Below, piece by piece: positions 1 through 5,380 of a stretch of DNA of 6,319 nucleotides. The DNA comes from Candidatus Nitrosomarinus sp. (GTDB lineage Archaea > Thermoproteota > Nitrososphaeria > Nitrososphaerales > Nitrosopumilaceae): NCBI GenBank assembly GCA_003702465.1, contig REGF01000061.1, positions 1 through 6,319 of the forward strand. The letters are read 5' to 3'. Both the position numbers and the translations under genes were made by a program. Under the pieces are notes generated by a model. That model searched no databases and had not been told where the DNA came from. It saw nothing but the letters and a program-made list of their open reading frames with translations. Position 1 is the first letter of the stretch. Each line of letters starts with the position of its first letter.

Positions 1-53
1 ATTCCTCCTCCAATCATTGCAATCCATGCAATAACTTGTTGTTTTTTATTCAT
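1..53 (-). CDS. N-terminal fragment of an unknown protein, cut by the window edge
   Basis: An ATG at 53-51 opens a leftward frame that stays open to the window edge. It gives 17 residues beginning MNKKQQVIAWIAMIGGG. A short Lys/Gln-rich start followed by a hydrophobic run (VIAWIAMIGGG) suggests an N-terminal signal anchor or first membrane span. The rest of the gene lies outside the window, so length and function cannot be told. AT-rich stretches upstream (around 73-80 and 86-96) could supply a promoter, but neither is decisive. It is transcribed away from the small-gene cluster to its right. Confidence 0.5.
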   Translation of the reverse strand, partial: MNKKQQVIAWIAMIGGG

Positions 54-179
54 AAACTGAAATATTCACACTCATTATTGAACCTAATTATTAATAATCA
101 ATAGTGATAGAATTTACGTTTCCCAATACCTAAAAAATTGATAAATGATAGTATTAAAAATAATCAAAAACTAGGGATT

Positions 180-326
180 ATGAGAAAGACCAATCAATAT
201 CACCATCCTCTCGATATTGTTGGTGCTTTTCTCAAAACTAATAAAAATTTCAATTTAGGTAAATTAAAGACAATTATAATTAGAATTACAATAAAGATAC
301 AGAATTGGCAAGCATCAAAGATATAG
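180..326 (+). CDS. doubtful 48-residue basic ORF in the left spacer
   Basis: This is the only candidate gene in the 251 bases between 53 and 305. ATG at 180 is preceded by an AT-rich box (about 152-160, 24 bases upstream, the spacing seen for firmer genes here) and by an AGGGATT stretch. The predicted product is basic and Asn/Lys/Ile-rich (starts MRKTNQYHHPLDIVGAFLKT), with no motif or membrane span I recognise. It overlaps the next, more convincing small gene by 22 bases in another frame. A longer TTG-started version from 138 is possible. It may be a genuine small protein, a decayed gene or chance; the composition does not separate these. Confidence 0.2.
   Translation: MRKTNQYHHPLDIVGAFLKTNKNFNLGKLKTIIIRITIKIQNWQASKI
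273..281 (+). promoter_or_regulatory. TATA-like box for the 52-residue membrane protein
   Basis: The sequence TTATAATTA is centred 28 bases before the TTG at 305. This matches the box-to-start distances of the other genes here and supports a leaderless transcript beginning at or next to that TTG. Confidence 0.4.
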
Positions 327-463
327 GCAAATTATTCATTTTTGTAATAGTAGGAATAGGAACAATAATTGTAGGATCATTTATGATTAGAGGAACGATG
401 CACATGTGGGATAATGTTGATGATGATGGAAAGGATATGGGAAATAAAAATACTAAAAAATAA
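305..463 (+). CDS. small single-span membrane protein, 52 residues
   Basis: The open frame runs from a stop at 281-283 to TAA at 461-463. The first plausible start is TTG at 305, 28 bases after a TATA-like box. The product begins MASIKDIGKLFIF. Residues about 10-28 are a clean hydrophobic helix with glycines (IVGIGTIIVGS), followed by RGTMHMWDN and a charged tail rich in Asp, Lys and Asn (DDDGKDMGNKNTKK). This is a one-span membrane protein with a short cytosolic or external tail. I do not recognise the family and assign no function. It is easily missed because it is short and uses TTG. It lies 18 bases before the next gene on the same strand, so the two may be cotranscribed. Confidence 0.55.
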   Translation: MASIKDIGKLFIFVIVGIGTIIVGSFMIRGTMHMWDNVDDDGKDMGNKNTKK

Positions 464-481
464 AAAATTAAGGGGATAAAT

Positions 482-781
482 GTGCTTCAAAACTCAACAA
501 TCAGAAAATCATTAGATGAGTATATCAAACGACGAATTAAAGAAATACCAACTGAAATTGAACAAACGTTTCCAAATATTAGAAAAATTTGGAAATGTAA
601 TGATGAAATAGATTTTCTGTATGGATATTATGTTGGAAAAATTGAAGAAGGTGCATTACATTATTTGTTAAAAGCAACACGAGCATCAGCCGGAGGATAT
701 GTAGACACTTTTGAAATAAGAGGAATTATTGAAGAAAATAAAATCCAACTTCAAGAAACTATCAAAAATTCTCTTAATTAG
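482..781 (+). CDS. hypothetical protein, 99 residues
   Basis: The frame starts with GTG at 482 and stops at TAG 779-781. The overlapping ATG at 480 is in a frame that closes after 11 codons, so GTG is preferred. An AGGGGAT stretch at 471-477 is a possible ribosome-binding site six bases before it. The protein is soluble, mixed-charge and mostly helical by composition, with a single Cys (residue 39), an aromatic stretch (FLYGYYVGKIEEGALHYLL, about 45-63) and a small Gly/Ala patch (RASAGGY, 67-73). I see no catalytic motif and do not recognise the family. The short gap from the preceding membrane-protein gene suggests a shared transcript. Confidence 0.65.
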   Translation: MLQNSTIRKSLDEYIKRRIKEIPTEIEQTFPNIRKIWKCNDEIDFLYGYYVGKIEEGALHYLLKATRASAGGYVDTFEIRGIIEENKIQLQETIKNSLN

Positions 782-785
782 TGAA

Positions 786-796
786 CTAAAAATACT
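786..796 (+). promoter_or_regulatory. TATA-like box for the Cys-rich small protein
   Basis: CTAAAAATACT is centred 25 bases before the ATG at 816. It lies just after the stop codon of the preceding gene, and helps choose this ATG over the TTG at 729 inside that gene. Confidence 0.4.
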
Positions 797-815
797 AGAA
801 AAATCATACAAAAAT

Positions 816-989
816 ATGGTAGGACCACAAGATGGAGGATTTGGATTTGACCAATCAAAAAAATACACAGAAGTTGAAAATCTTGATGAAGTTTGTGTAC
901 AATGCCAAGCAGGTCAACATAAAAAATGTCTCAAGAAATCAAAAGAACAAGATACGTGTGAATGTGAACACTGTATGATTTATGGTTGA
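816..989 (+). CDS. small Cys-rich, probably zinc-binding protein, 57 residues
   Basis: The product from ATG 816 begins MVGPQDGGFGFDQSKKY and carries six Cys and two nearby His in two clusters: CVQCQAGQHKKC (Cys 27, 30, 38; His 35) and CECEHC (Cys 48, 50, 53; His 52). The spacing CxxC-x7-C followed by CxCxxC looks like a small metal-binding module, most likely for zinc; an iron-sulphur site is less likely but not excluded. The N-terminal third is Gly-rich and polar. A TTG at 729 in the same frame would add 29 residues and overlap the previous gene by 53 bases; the TATA-like box argues for ATG 816. No DNA-binding or enzymatic domain is recognisable. The gene ends nine bases from the converging carbonic-anhydrase-like gene. 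Confidence 0.65.
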   Translation: MVGPQDGGFGFDQSKKYTEVENLDEVCVQCQAGQHKKCLKKSKEQDTCECEHCMIYG

Positions 990-998
990 ATTTAGATA

Positions 999-1370
999 TT
1001 ATTCAACTAAATGAGGAACAAAATTTTCATCAATCCAAACGCCAACTACGGTTGCATCTAAATCCCATGAAGATATTATTTCTACACTTTTTTTAATGTG
1101 AGTAGCATGTTCTTCGTCAGAAACAGGGTTTCCAGCACATCCGTAATGGCCTGAAACTACAATATGGTTGGATTTATGATTAGTTACAGAAATCATTACG
1201 CTTTTTTTGAGAGATTCAACATTGCCATCAAACATTACTTTATCAATACCAGGAGCAGTGATAGTATCAACAAAATCTACAGAGTATTTTGCCTTAATCC
1301 AGTCATTCATTGGAATTTGAACCCTACCATCCATACAAGATAATGAGGTTGCAAAGGATTTTTCAGCCAT
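999..1370 (-). CDS. short beta-carbonic-anhydrase-like protein
   Basis: The product from ATG 1370 has 123 residues. It contains both signature blocks of beta-class carbonic anhydrases: SCMDGR, giving the CxDxR motif (Cys12, Asp14, Arg16), and SGHYGCAG, giving the HxxC motif (His75, Cys78). In that family the two Cys and the His bind zinc, and the Asp-Arg pair is part of the active-site gate. It is much shorter than typical beta enzymes, missing most of the C-terminal part, so it may be a minimal enzyme or a carbonic-anhydrase-like relative with another role. If active it would interconvert CO2 and bicarbonate in the cytoplasm. A TTG at 1379 would add three residues (MNN) and fits the TATA spacing better; ATG is kept as the safer codon. 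It converges on the Cys-rich gene. Confidence 0.75.
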   Translation of the reverse strand: MAEKSFATSLSCMDGRVQIPMNDWIKAKYSVDFVDTITAPGIDKVMFDGNVESLKKSVMISVTNHKSNHIVVSGHYGCAGNPVSDEEHATHIKKSVEIISSWDLDATVVGVWIDENFVPHLVE

Positions 1371-1400
1371 GTTATTCAATATATCTCCAAATTATTGCAA

Positions 1401-1410
1401 ATATTAAATT
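1401..1410 (-). promoter_or_regulatory. TATA-like box for the carbonic-anhydrase-like gene
   Basis: On the minus strand this reads AATTTAATAT. It is centred about 26 bases before TTG 1379 and 35 before ATG 1370. The transcript may thus start at the TTG, or have a leader of about nine bases before the ATG. Confidence 0.35.
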
Positions 1411-1437
1411 TTAGGTAAAATACCATATTACAAAAAA

Positions 1438-1695
1438 CTAGTTTTCCACATCATATCTTAGCAAAATATCATCAGCCTTTTCCAACATCTCCAAGATATT
1501 TCGATTGGAAGCAATTTCATTTTCATATATTCCAATATAGGAAGTAAGCATATCCTTAGATGTTGGAAATGATTCATGTTTTGGAAGTTCCTTTTTAAAA
1601 TCTTCAACGGAATTTTGTAGAGATAAATTTCTTTTTTCTAATTTATTTCGAGCTTCTCTAATTAATTTTTCAACTACTGGATCTAATTTTGTCAC
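1438..1695 (-). CDS. hypothetical helical protein, 85 residues
   Basis: The gene starts with GTG at 1695, about 24 bases after a TATA-like box, and ends at TAG. The product begins MTKLDPVVEKLIREARNKLE. It is highly charged and almost wholly helix-favouring, with heptad-like leucines near both ends (VVEKLIREARNKLEKR and ILEMLEKADDILLRY) that could form a helical bundle or short coiled coil. It has no Cys, signal peptide or membrane span. I do not recognise the family. It lies between tag and the carbonic-anhydrase-like gene on the same strand, with gaps of 68 and 67 bases and its own promoter-like box, so a shared operon is not evident. Confidence 0.6.
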   Translation of the reverse strand: MTKLDPVVEKLIREARNKLEKRNLSLQNSVEDFKKELPKHESFPTSKDMLTSYIGIYENEIASNRNILEMLEKADDILLRYDVEN

Positions 1696-1713
1696 TACTT
1701 ACTAAGGATTTTC

Positions 1714-1723
1714 TTAAATTTAT
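1714..1723 (-). promoter_or_regulatory. TATA-like box for the 85-residue protein gene
   Basis: The minus-strand sequence ATAAATTTAA is centred about 24 bases before the GTG at 1695, consistent with a leaderless transcript starting at that codon. Confidence 0.4.
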
Positions 1724-1763
1724 CTTTGATCTTTTAAAATTTTAATGTCTTTTTGAATACAGA

Positions 1764-2318
1764 TTATTTCAAATATTTGAAACAATTAACAGTATGATCA
1801 TTTACCATTCCTACTGCCTGCATGAATGCATAACAAATAGTAGGGCCAACAAAAGTAAATCCACGTTTTTTGAGATCCATGCTAAGATTTTTAGAAAGTT
1901 CTGTATATGCAGGCAAATCAGAATGATTTTTGAACTTATTTTTAATTGGTTGATTATTAACAAAACTCCAAACATATCTGTCAAAAGTTCCAAATTGTTT
2001 TTGAATTTTAATAAATTGTTTGGCATTATTGATTGCGGAATTTATTTTAAGTTTATTTCGAATAATTGAATCATCATTTAGTAATTTTTTGATATCTTTT
2101 TGATTGAATTTTGAAACAGCATTTACATCAAAATTACAAAAAGCATTACGATATCCATTTCGCCTATTAAGAATAGTAGTCCAAGACAGTCCTGCTTGAG
2201 CACCTTCTAAAATTAAAAATTCAAATAATTTTTGATCATCATGTTGAGGGACGCCCCATTCAGCATCATGATATGATAAATTAGGCTCATTTTGAGCCCA
2301 TTCACATCTATTTTTCAT
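1764..2318 (-). CDS. tag: DNA-3-methyladenine glycosylase I
   Basis: This 184-residue protein matches Tag over its whole length. Tag is a base-excision repair enzyme that cuts 3-methyladenine from alkylated DNA and leaves an abasic site. The N-terminal RCEWA block, the segment YHDAEWGVP (16-24) and the helix LEGAQAGLSW (37-46) are typical. The four zinc ligands known from the E. coli enzyme are visible: Cys5, His17, His175 and Cys179, the last two in the closing NDHTVNCF. Glu38, an active-site residue of the E. coli enzyme, is present at the same number. The length is that of the family, so the gene looks intact. ATG 2318 lies about 26 bases after an AT-rich box shared with the divergent membrane-protein gene. 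Confidence 0.95.
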   Translation of the reverse strand: MKNRCEWAQNEPNLSYHDAEWGVPQHDDQKLFEFLILEGAQAGLSWTTILNRRNGYRNAFCNFDVNAVSKFNQKDIKKLLNDDSIIRNKLKINSAINNAKQFIKIQKQFGTFDRYVWSFVNNQPIKNKFKNHSDLPAYTELSKNLSMDLKKRGFTFVGPTICYAFMQAVGMVNDHTVNCFKYLK

Positions 2319-2338
2319 AAATTTTCATAATTGATACA

Positions 2339-2350
2339 GAATATTAATTC
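2339..2350. promoter_or_regulatory. shared divergent TATA-like element
   Basis: The element GAATATTAATTC has inverted GAAT/ATTC arms around a central ATTA. Its centre is 25.5 bases from ATG 2370 on the plus strand and 26.5 bases from ATG 2318 on the minus strand. It is the only good box in the spacer, so it may position the transcription machinery in both directions. Confidence 0.5.
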
Positions 2351-2369
2351 TAAAAAAGGCAAAATGATT

Positions 2370-2795
2370 ATGAAGATAAATAAGCAGTTATTGCAAATTA
2401 ATAGAAATTTTATTATTTGTTTTATTGCTTCTGCATCATTATCTGCGGTAGCTGCTCAATTGTTAGCAGATTATGAAAATTATCAAAATACAACCATAAC
2501 AATAATTATCGGATATATTGTATATTTTGGATTGTTTTCAAGTTTGTTTTACATGGATAACAAAAAAAGATACAAAACTATGGAATCAAAATTAATTAAA
2601 AAAGAGTTAATTAAATTAATTTCCTCATTTGGAGTTGGAGAGATAATATATTTAGGAATTAGATGGCCAAGTTTGTATTATTTTTTAGAGATAGGTATTG
2701 AACCATATCTTGCATCAATAATTTCAGAGGTAATTTCAACAACATGTTACATGGCATCAGTAACAGTTTTTCTTAGAAAAACTAAAACATTCTGA
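2370..2795 (+). CDS. four-span membrane protein, possibly GtrA-like
   Basis: The product from ATG 2370 has 141 residues and four probable membrane spans at about 14-33, 42-62, 84-106 and 113-134. A basic linker (DNKKRYKTMESKLIKKELIK) lies between spans 2 and 3, and a basic end (FLRKTKTF) follows span 4. The two halves look alike: each is a helical hairpin ending in an aromatic-basic stretch. That layout and size resemble the GtrA-like family, linked to transfer of lipid-linked sugars for cell-surface glycans, but the similarity is judged by eye and is weak. In-frame upstream starts exist at TTG 2331 and ATG 2364; ATG 2370 is chosen because it lies 25 bases after the shared box. Its stop abuts that of the CBS gene. 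Confidence 0.65.
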   Translation: MKINKQLLQINRNFIICFIASASLSAVAAQLLADYENYQNTTITIIIGYIVYFGLFSSLFYMDNKKRYKTMESKLIKKELIKLISSFGVGEIIYLGIRWPSLYYFLEIGIEPYLASIISEVISTTCYMASVTVFLRKTKTF

Positions 2796-3194
2796 TCATT
2801 TAGTTAGTTGAGTTACTAAATCAGTTGAGGTAATTAATCCAACTATATTTCCATTATCAGTTACAGCAAGTTTTCTAATTTTTTTATCAGTCATTCTTTG
2901 AGCAGCTGCAGAAATAGTTTCATCAAAATTTATTGTAATCAATGGAGAAGACATTACTTGTTCTACGCTAGTGTCTGAAGGCATATTATTACATACAATT
3001 TTTGTGGCATAGTCTCTATCAGTAATTATCCCATGCAAATTATTATCCTTCTTTACTAAAACAGCACCAATTCCACCCTGTTCCATCATCTTTGCAACTT
3101 GAAAAACAGTTGTTTCTCCAGGTACAGAAATAATTGCCTTAGTCATGATATCTCTGACTAAAATCTCTGAAGAATCAAAATCTTGATGACTCAC
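2796..3194 (-). CDS. paired CBS-domain protein
   Basis: The protein is a stand-alone pair of CBS domains (132 residues from GTG 3194), with no attached enzyme or transporter domain. The first repeat runs from about VRDIMTK to GIITDRDYATKIV (13-67); the second from about VEQVMSSPLITI to GLITSTDLVTQL (77-130). Both carry the usual (I/V)MT/S entry and the G(I/L)ITxxD strand-turn, where family members contact the ribose or phosphates of adenine nucleotides. Such proteins usually act as sensors of AMP, ATP or SAM for a partner protein; the partner here is unknown. TTG 3197 is directly upstream and would add one residue; GTG is preferred because it lies 24 bases after a TATA-like box. It is downstream of tRNA-Arg on the same strand. 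Confidence 0.9.
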   Translation of the reverse strand: MSHQDFDSSEILVRDIMTKAIISVPGETTVFQVAKMMEQGGIGAVLVKKDNNLHGIITDRDYATKIVCNNMPSDTSVEQVMSSPLITINFDETISAAAQRMTDKKIRKLAVTDNGNIVGLITSTDLVTQLTK

Positions 3195-3213
3195 CAATCT
3201 AGTGAGAAATGGT

Positions 3214-3223
3214 CTTATTTAAG
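3214..3223 (-). promoter_or_regulatory. TATA-like box for the CBS gene
   Basis: On the minus strand this reads CTTAAATAAG, a perfect palindrome centred about 24 bases before GTG 3194. It lies just downstream of the tRNA, between the tRNA end and the CBS gene, so the CBS gene probably has its own start site rather than depending on tRNA read-through. Confidence 0.45.
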
Positions 3224-3230
3224 AATAGAC

Positions 3231-3305
3231 AGGGCGTAATGGGATTCGAACCCACGACCTATAGATCCGCAATCTATCGCTCTATCCAAGCTGAGCTATA
3301 CGTCC
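3231..3305 (-). tRNA. tRNA-Arg, anticodon GCG
   Basis: A complete cloverleaf folds on the minus strand. The acceptor arm pairs GGACGTA with TACGCCC; the D stem is GCTC/GAGC with GG in its loop. The anticodon stem ATAGA/TCTAT closes the loop TTGCGGA, whose anticodon GCG (3268-3270) reads Arg codons CGC and CGU. A five-base variable loop and a T arm GTGGG-TTCGAAT-CCCAT complete it. There is no intron, and CCA is not encoded, so it must be added after transcription. Two oddities are visible: an A3-C70 mismatch in the acceptor stem and a U at discriminator position 73. The gene sits 22 bases after the methyltransferase-like stop codon. Confidence 0.95.
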
Positions 3306-3326
3306 AAGAACATTGAGAATTGTACA

Positions 3327-3334
3327 CTTAATTT
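3327..3334 (-). promoter_or_regulatory. TATA-like box for tRNA-Arg
   Basis: AAATTAAG on the minus strand is centred about 25 bases before the first tRNA base. It contains the TAA stop codon of the upstream methyltransferase-like gene. The spacing predicts transcription starting at or within a few bases of the mature tRNA 5' end. Confidence 0.45.
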
Positions 3335-4167
3335 GGATTGCTATTACTTTGGAATTTTGAAAAAACGTATTGGGTTTCATCAGATTCTTTAAACGACCAA
3401 GCAGTAGGCAAAGAAATACTTTGAATTAATTCTAAATGATTATTTTCAATAAAACTTCCCCATCCAGACATATTCTTTGGGTCTGGACGATATTTTTTTG
3501 AAACGGTACCTGCAAAAACCCAACCAGAATTATTTAGCAAAGTAGATTCAGATTTAATTTTGTTAAAAACACCTGTTGCCAATTCAAATCCACCCATTTG
3601 AGCAAGACCACCTATGCAAAACAATGGCTTAGTCAAATTTAATGAAAGATAATCAAATTGAGTAGCATCAGAACAGTAAGGATTGAAATTAATATTTTCA
3701 ATAAATGACTTTTGTAGATCAGTTAATTGTTCATCAAGTTCTATACTGTAAGAATCTAAACCAATTATCTTACCACAATAAGCAATTCTTCCATCACCAG
3801 AACCAATATCAATTATTTGAGAATAACCGTATTCCTTTGCAAATAATGTCATAATATATCCAGATAGTATCCAAGTAGGAGAAAAAGGAGCACAGCTTGA
3901 AGTATGTTGAATACTGTTTAACCAGTATTTGTTGATATCACCTTCATACACAATACAATCAACACCGTCAAATGTTTTTTCAAATGAATCATAGTATATT
4001 GGATTTTTTTCTGCAAAATTATGAAGTAGTTTTAATTCTACTTCGTCAATAGGAAATAAATCTGAGTTAGATACTGGAATTAATTCTTGAATTTGGCTAG
4101 AACCAGTATAATTCAAAGCAAATTCTTTTTTTAATTTTATCAAATTTTTAGCAAGTTTTTCAATCAT
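3328..4167 (-). CDS. SAM-dependent methyltransferase-like protein
   Basis: From ATG 4167 the product has 279 residues. The centre looks like a class I (Rossmann-fold) methyltransferase: motif I is IIDIGSGDGR (118-127), the glycine-rich SAM loop. A likely ribose-binding acid follows in SIELD (Glu143), and CSDAT (165-169) sits where the next strand's acid usually is. The N-terminal 100 residues and the C-terminal third are not recognisable, and there is no NPPY-type motif, so substrate and even activity are uncertain. ATG 4167 overlaps the upstream gene's stop by eight bases (ATGATTGA) and has AGGT seven bases before it, which indicates translational coupling; in-frame starts at 4182 and 4197 would overlap more. 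The tRNA-Arg follows. Confidence 0.7.
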   Translation of the reverse strand: MIEKLAKNLIKLKKEFALNYTGSSQIQELIPVSNSDLFPIDEVELKLLHNFAEKNPIYYDSFEKTFDGVDCIVYEGDINKYWLNSIQHTSSCAPFSPTWILSGYIMTLFAKEYGYSQIIDIGSGDGRIAYCGKIIGLDSYSIELDEQLTDLQKSFIENINFNPYCSDATQFDYLSLNLTKPLFCIGGLAQMGGFELATGVFNKIKSESTLLNNSGWVFAGTVSKKYRPDPKNMSGWGSFIENNHLELIQSISLPTAWSFKESDETQYVFSKFQSNSNPN

Positions 4168-4594
4168 TTGATAAACCTGCATTATATTGCATAACAAATT
4201 CTTTAGTGCTCATAAATTCACGAAGTTTTTCGTATAATTTAGCCTCATTTTCAATAGTTTCTTTAGATTTTTCATCAGAATTCAGAGATTGTAAGTTCTT
4301 TGTAATTTCAGATATAGAATCATCAATATTTTTCATAATTTTTGGATGGATGGTGGAATTGAAGTTTTCAGAAATAAAATTTTGTGCATTTGAAATTTTT
4401 TCAAAAGAAGTTGAATCAGAGTCATCAAGTTGTTGTTTTATTACCTCAGTTAATGATGAGACATTTGTAATTTGATAGTAGATTTCAACAATTTGATTTA
4501 CAGTCAATTCATTATCAGGACTTATTTGATCTAGTAATTTTTTTAATTTTTCAAATTCGTCAGAAAATAATGTAAATAAATCATCGGAGGACAT
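4160..4594 (-). CDS. hypothetical acidic helical protein, 144 residues
   Basis: The gene runs from ATG 4594 to TGA 4160-4162. The product begins MSSDDLFTLFSDEFEKLKKL. It is acidic, rich in Ser, Asn, Glu and Lys, with long helix-favouring stretches (about 1-25, 45-72 and 85-135) that could form a coiled coil or helical bundle. It has no Cys, membrane span, signal peptide or known motif, and I do not recognise the family. Its end overlaps the start of the methyltransferase-like gene, so the two are very probably cotranslated. A role as a partner or regulator of that protein is inference from this arrangement only. The 47-base spacer upstream is nearly all A and T and probably holds its promoter and the end of the aquaporin transcript. 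Confidence 0.65.
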   Translation of the reverse strand: MSSDDLFTLFSDEFEKLKKLLDQISPDNELTVNQIVEIYYQITNVSSLTEVIKQQLDDSDSTSFEKISNAQNFISENFNSTIHPKIMKNIDDSISEITKNLQSLNSDEKSKETIENEAKLYEKLREFMSTKEFVMQYNAGLSND

Positions 4595-4641
4595 TATGAA
4601 AAAATTATTTTAAATTTTTAAAAATGTTGGGATTTGAAAAA

Positions 4642-5358
4642 TTATGCTTCTTTTTCTGCTTTATTTACATAAACATAGTTCATAATTAGACCAGCAATTA
4701 TACCACCAACAATTGGACCAACCCAGTATAACCATTGAACTTCCCATAAACCAGAATCACCTGAAATTAAAGCAGGTGAAAAAGATCTTGCAGGATTCAT
4801 TGATGCACCAGTTAAAGGTACACCTACTAAGTGTAGTAAGAAAACCATTCCACCAATTACTGCACCATAAACACTCTTTGGTGCTTTTTTGTGTACTGCA
4901 GTCATGAAAATTACAGTTACCAAGAAGAAGGTTAAGATTATTTCAACTGCCAAACCAGACATTAAGCTATTGTTTAGTAATTCACTTGGTCCACCATGTG
5001 CACCCCAAAATACTTGCTTTCCAATTTCAGGAAACAATGTTGCCAATGATGCAGTTGCAACAACAGCACCAATAATTTGAAATAGAATGTAACCAATCCC
5101 ATCAGCAATTCCAATTTTTTTAGTGATCATCATAGGAATAGTTACTGCAGGATTAATGTGAGCCCCAGATACATGACCAAATGCATATACCATTAATGCA
5201 ATTGCACCACCGTGACCCAAAGATATCATAATAATTGCTTCAGTAGACAATGCGCCTTCACCAAAAACCACAACTCCTAGAATCACAGATAACGGACCAA
5301 AGAATACTAGTCCAAACGTTGCAATTGCTTCAGCAAGCCATGCTCTTGGATTAACCAT
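4642..5358 (-). CDS. aquaporin (MIP-family channel)
   Basis: From ATG 5358 the product has 238 residues, normal for the MIP family, with six membrane spans and the two half-helix loops HINPAVT (NPA at 69-71) and SMNPARSF (NPA at 188-190). These proteins sit in the cell membrane and pass water or small neutral solutes. By eye alignment to E. coli AqpZ, the selectivity-filter positions are His49, His176, Ala185 and Arg191. The His49 position is Phe in AqpZ and His in plant TIP channels, so the solute is not safely predicted. The start follows a TATA-like box by 27 bases; an in-frame start at 5406 would add 16 residues upstream of the natural first span. It is divergent from the peroxiredoxin gene. 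Confidence 0.93.
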   Translation of the reverse strand: MVNPRAWLAEAIATFGLVFFGPLSVILGVVVFGEGALSTEAIIMISLGHGGAIALMVYAFGHVSGAHINPAVTIPMMITKKIGIADGIGYILFQIIGAVVATASLATLFPEIGKQVFWGAHGGPSELLNNSLMSGLAVEIILTFFLVTVIFMTAVHKKAPKSVYGAVIGGMVFLLHLVGVPLTGASMNPARSFSPALISGDSGLWEVQWLYWVGPIVGGIIAGLIMNYVYVNKAEKEA

Positions 5359-5380
5359 CAAGCAATCCCCAAGAGATTTC

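Noticed and set aside
54..304. Possible mobile element or RNA gene in the left spacer
   Set aside because: I found no terminal inverted repeats, no tRNA-like fold and no convincing structured RNA; only AT-rich sequence, promoter-like boxes and one doubtful ORF.
686..868. Minus-strand 60-codon ORF across the 99-residue gene and the start of the Cys-rich gene
   Set aside because: It lies antisense to two better-supported genes, has Phe/Ser-rich shadow composition and no promoter-like box of its own.
1811..2026. Minus-strand 71-codon ORF in another frame of tag
   Set aside because: It is wholly contained in tag and has no independent support.
1794..2069. Plus-strand 91-codon ORF inside tag
   Set aside because: tag is a certain full-length gene on the other strand; this frame is rich in Ile, Phe, Lys and Cys as expected from an antisense shadow.
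4206..4475. Plus-strand 89-codon ORF antisense to the acidic helical protein
   Set aside because: The Ser/Phe/Ile-rich translation is the mirror of Glu/Lys/Asn codons on the other strand, where the gene has an overlap-coupled neighbour.
4713..5080. Two plus-strand ORFs (4713-4907, 4889-5080) antisense to the aquaporin
   Set aside because: The aquaporin frame is certain from both NPA motifs; these are shadows without homology signals.
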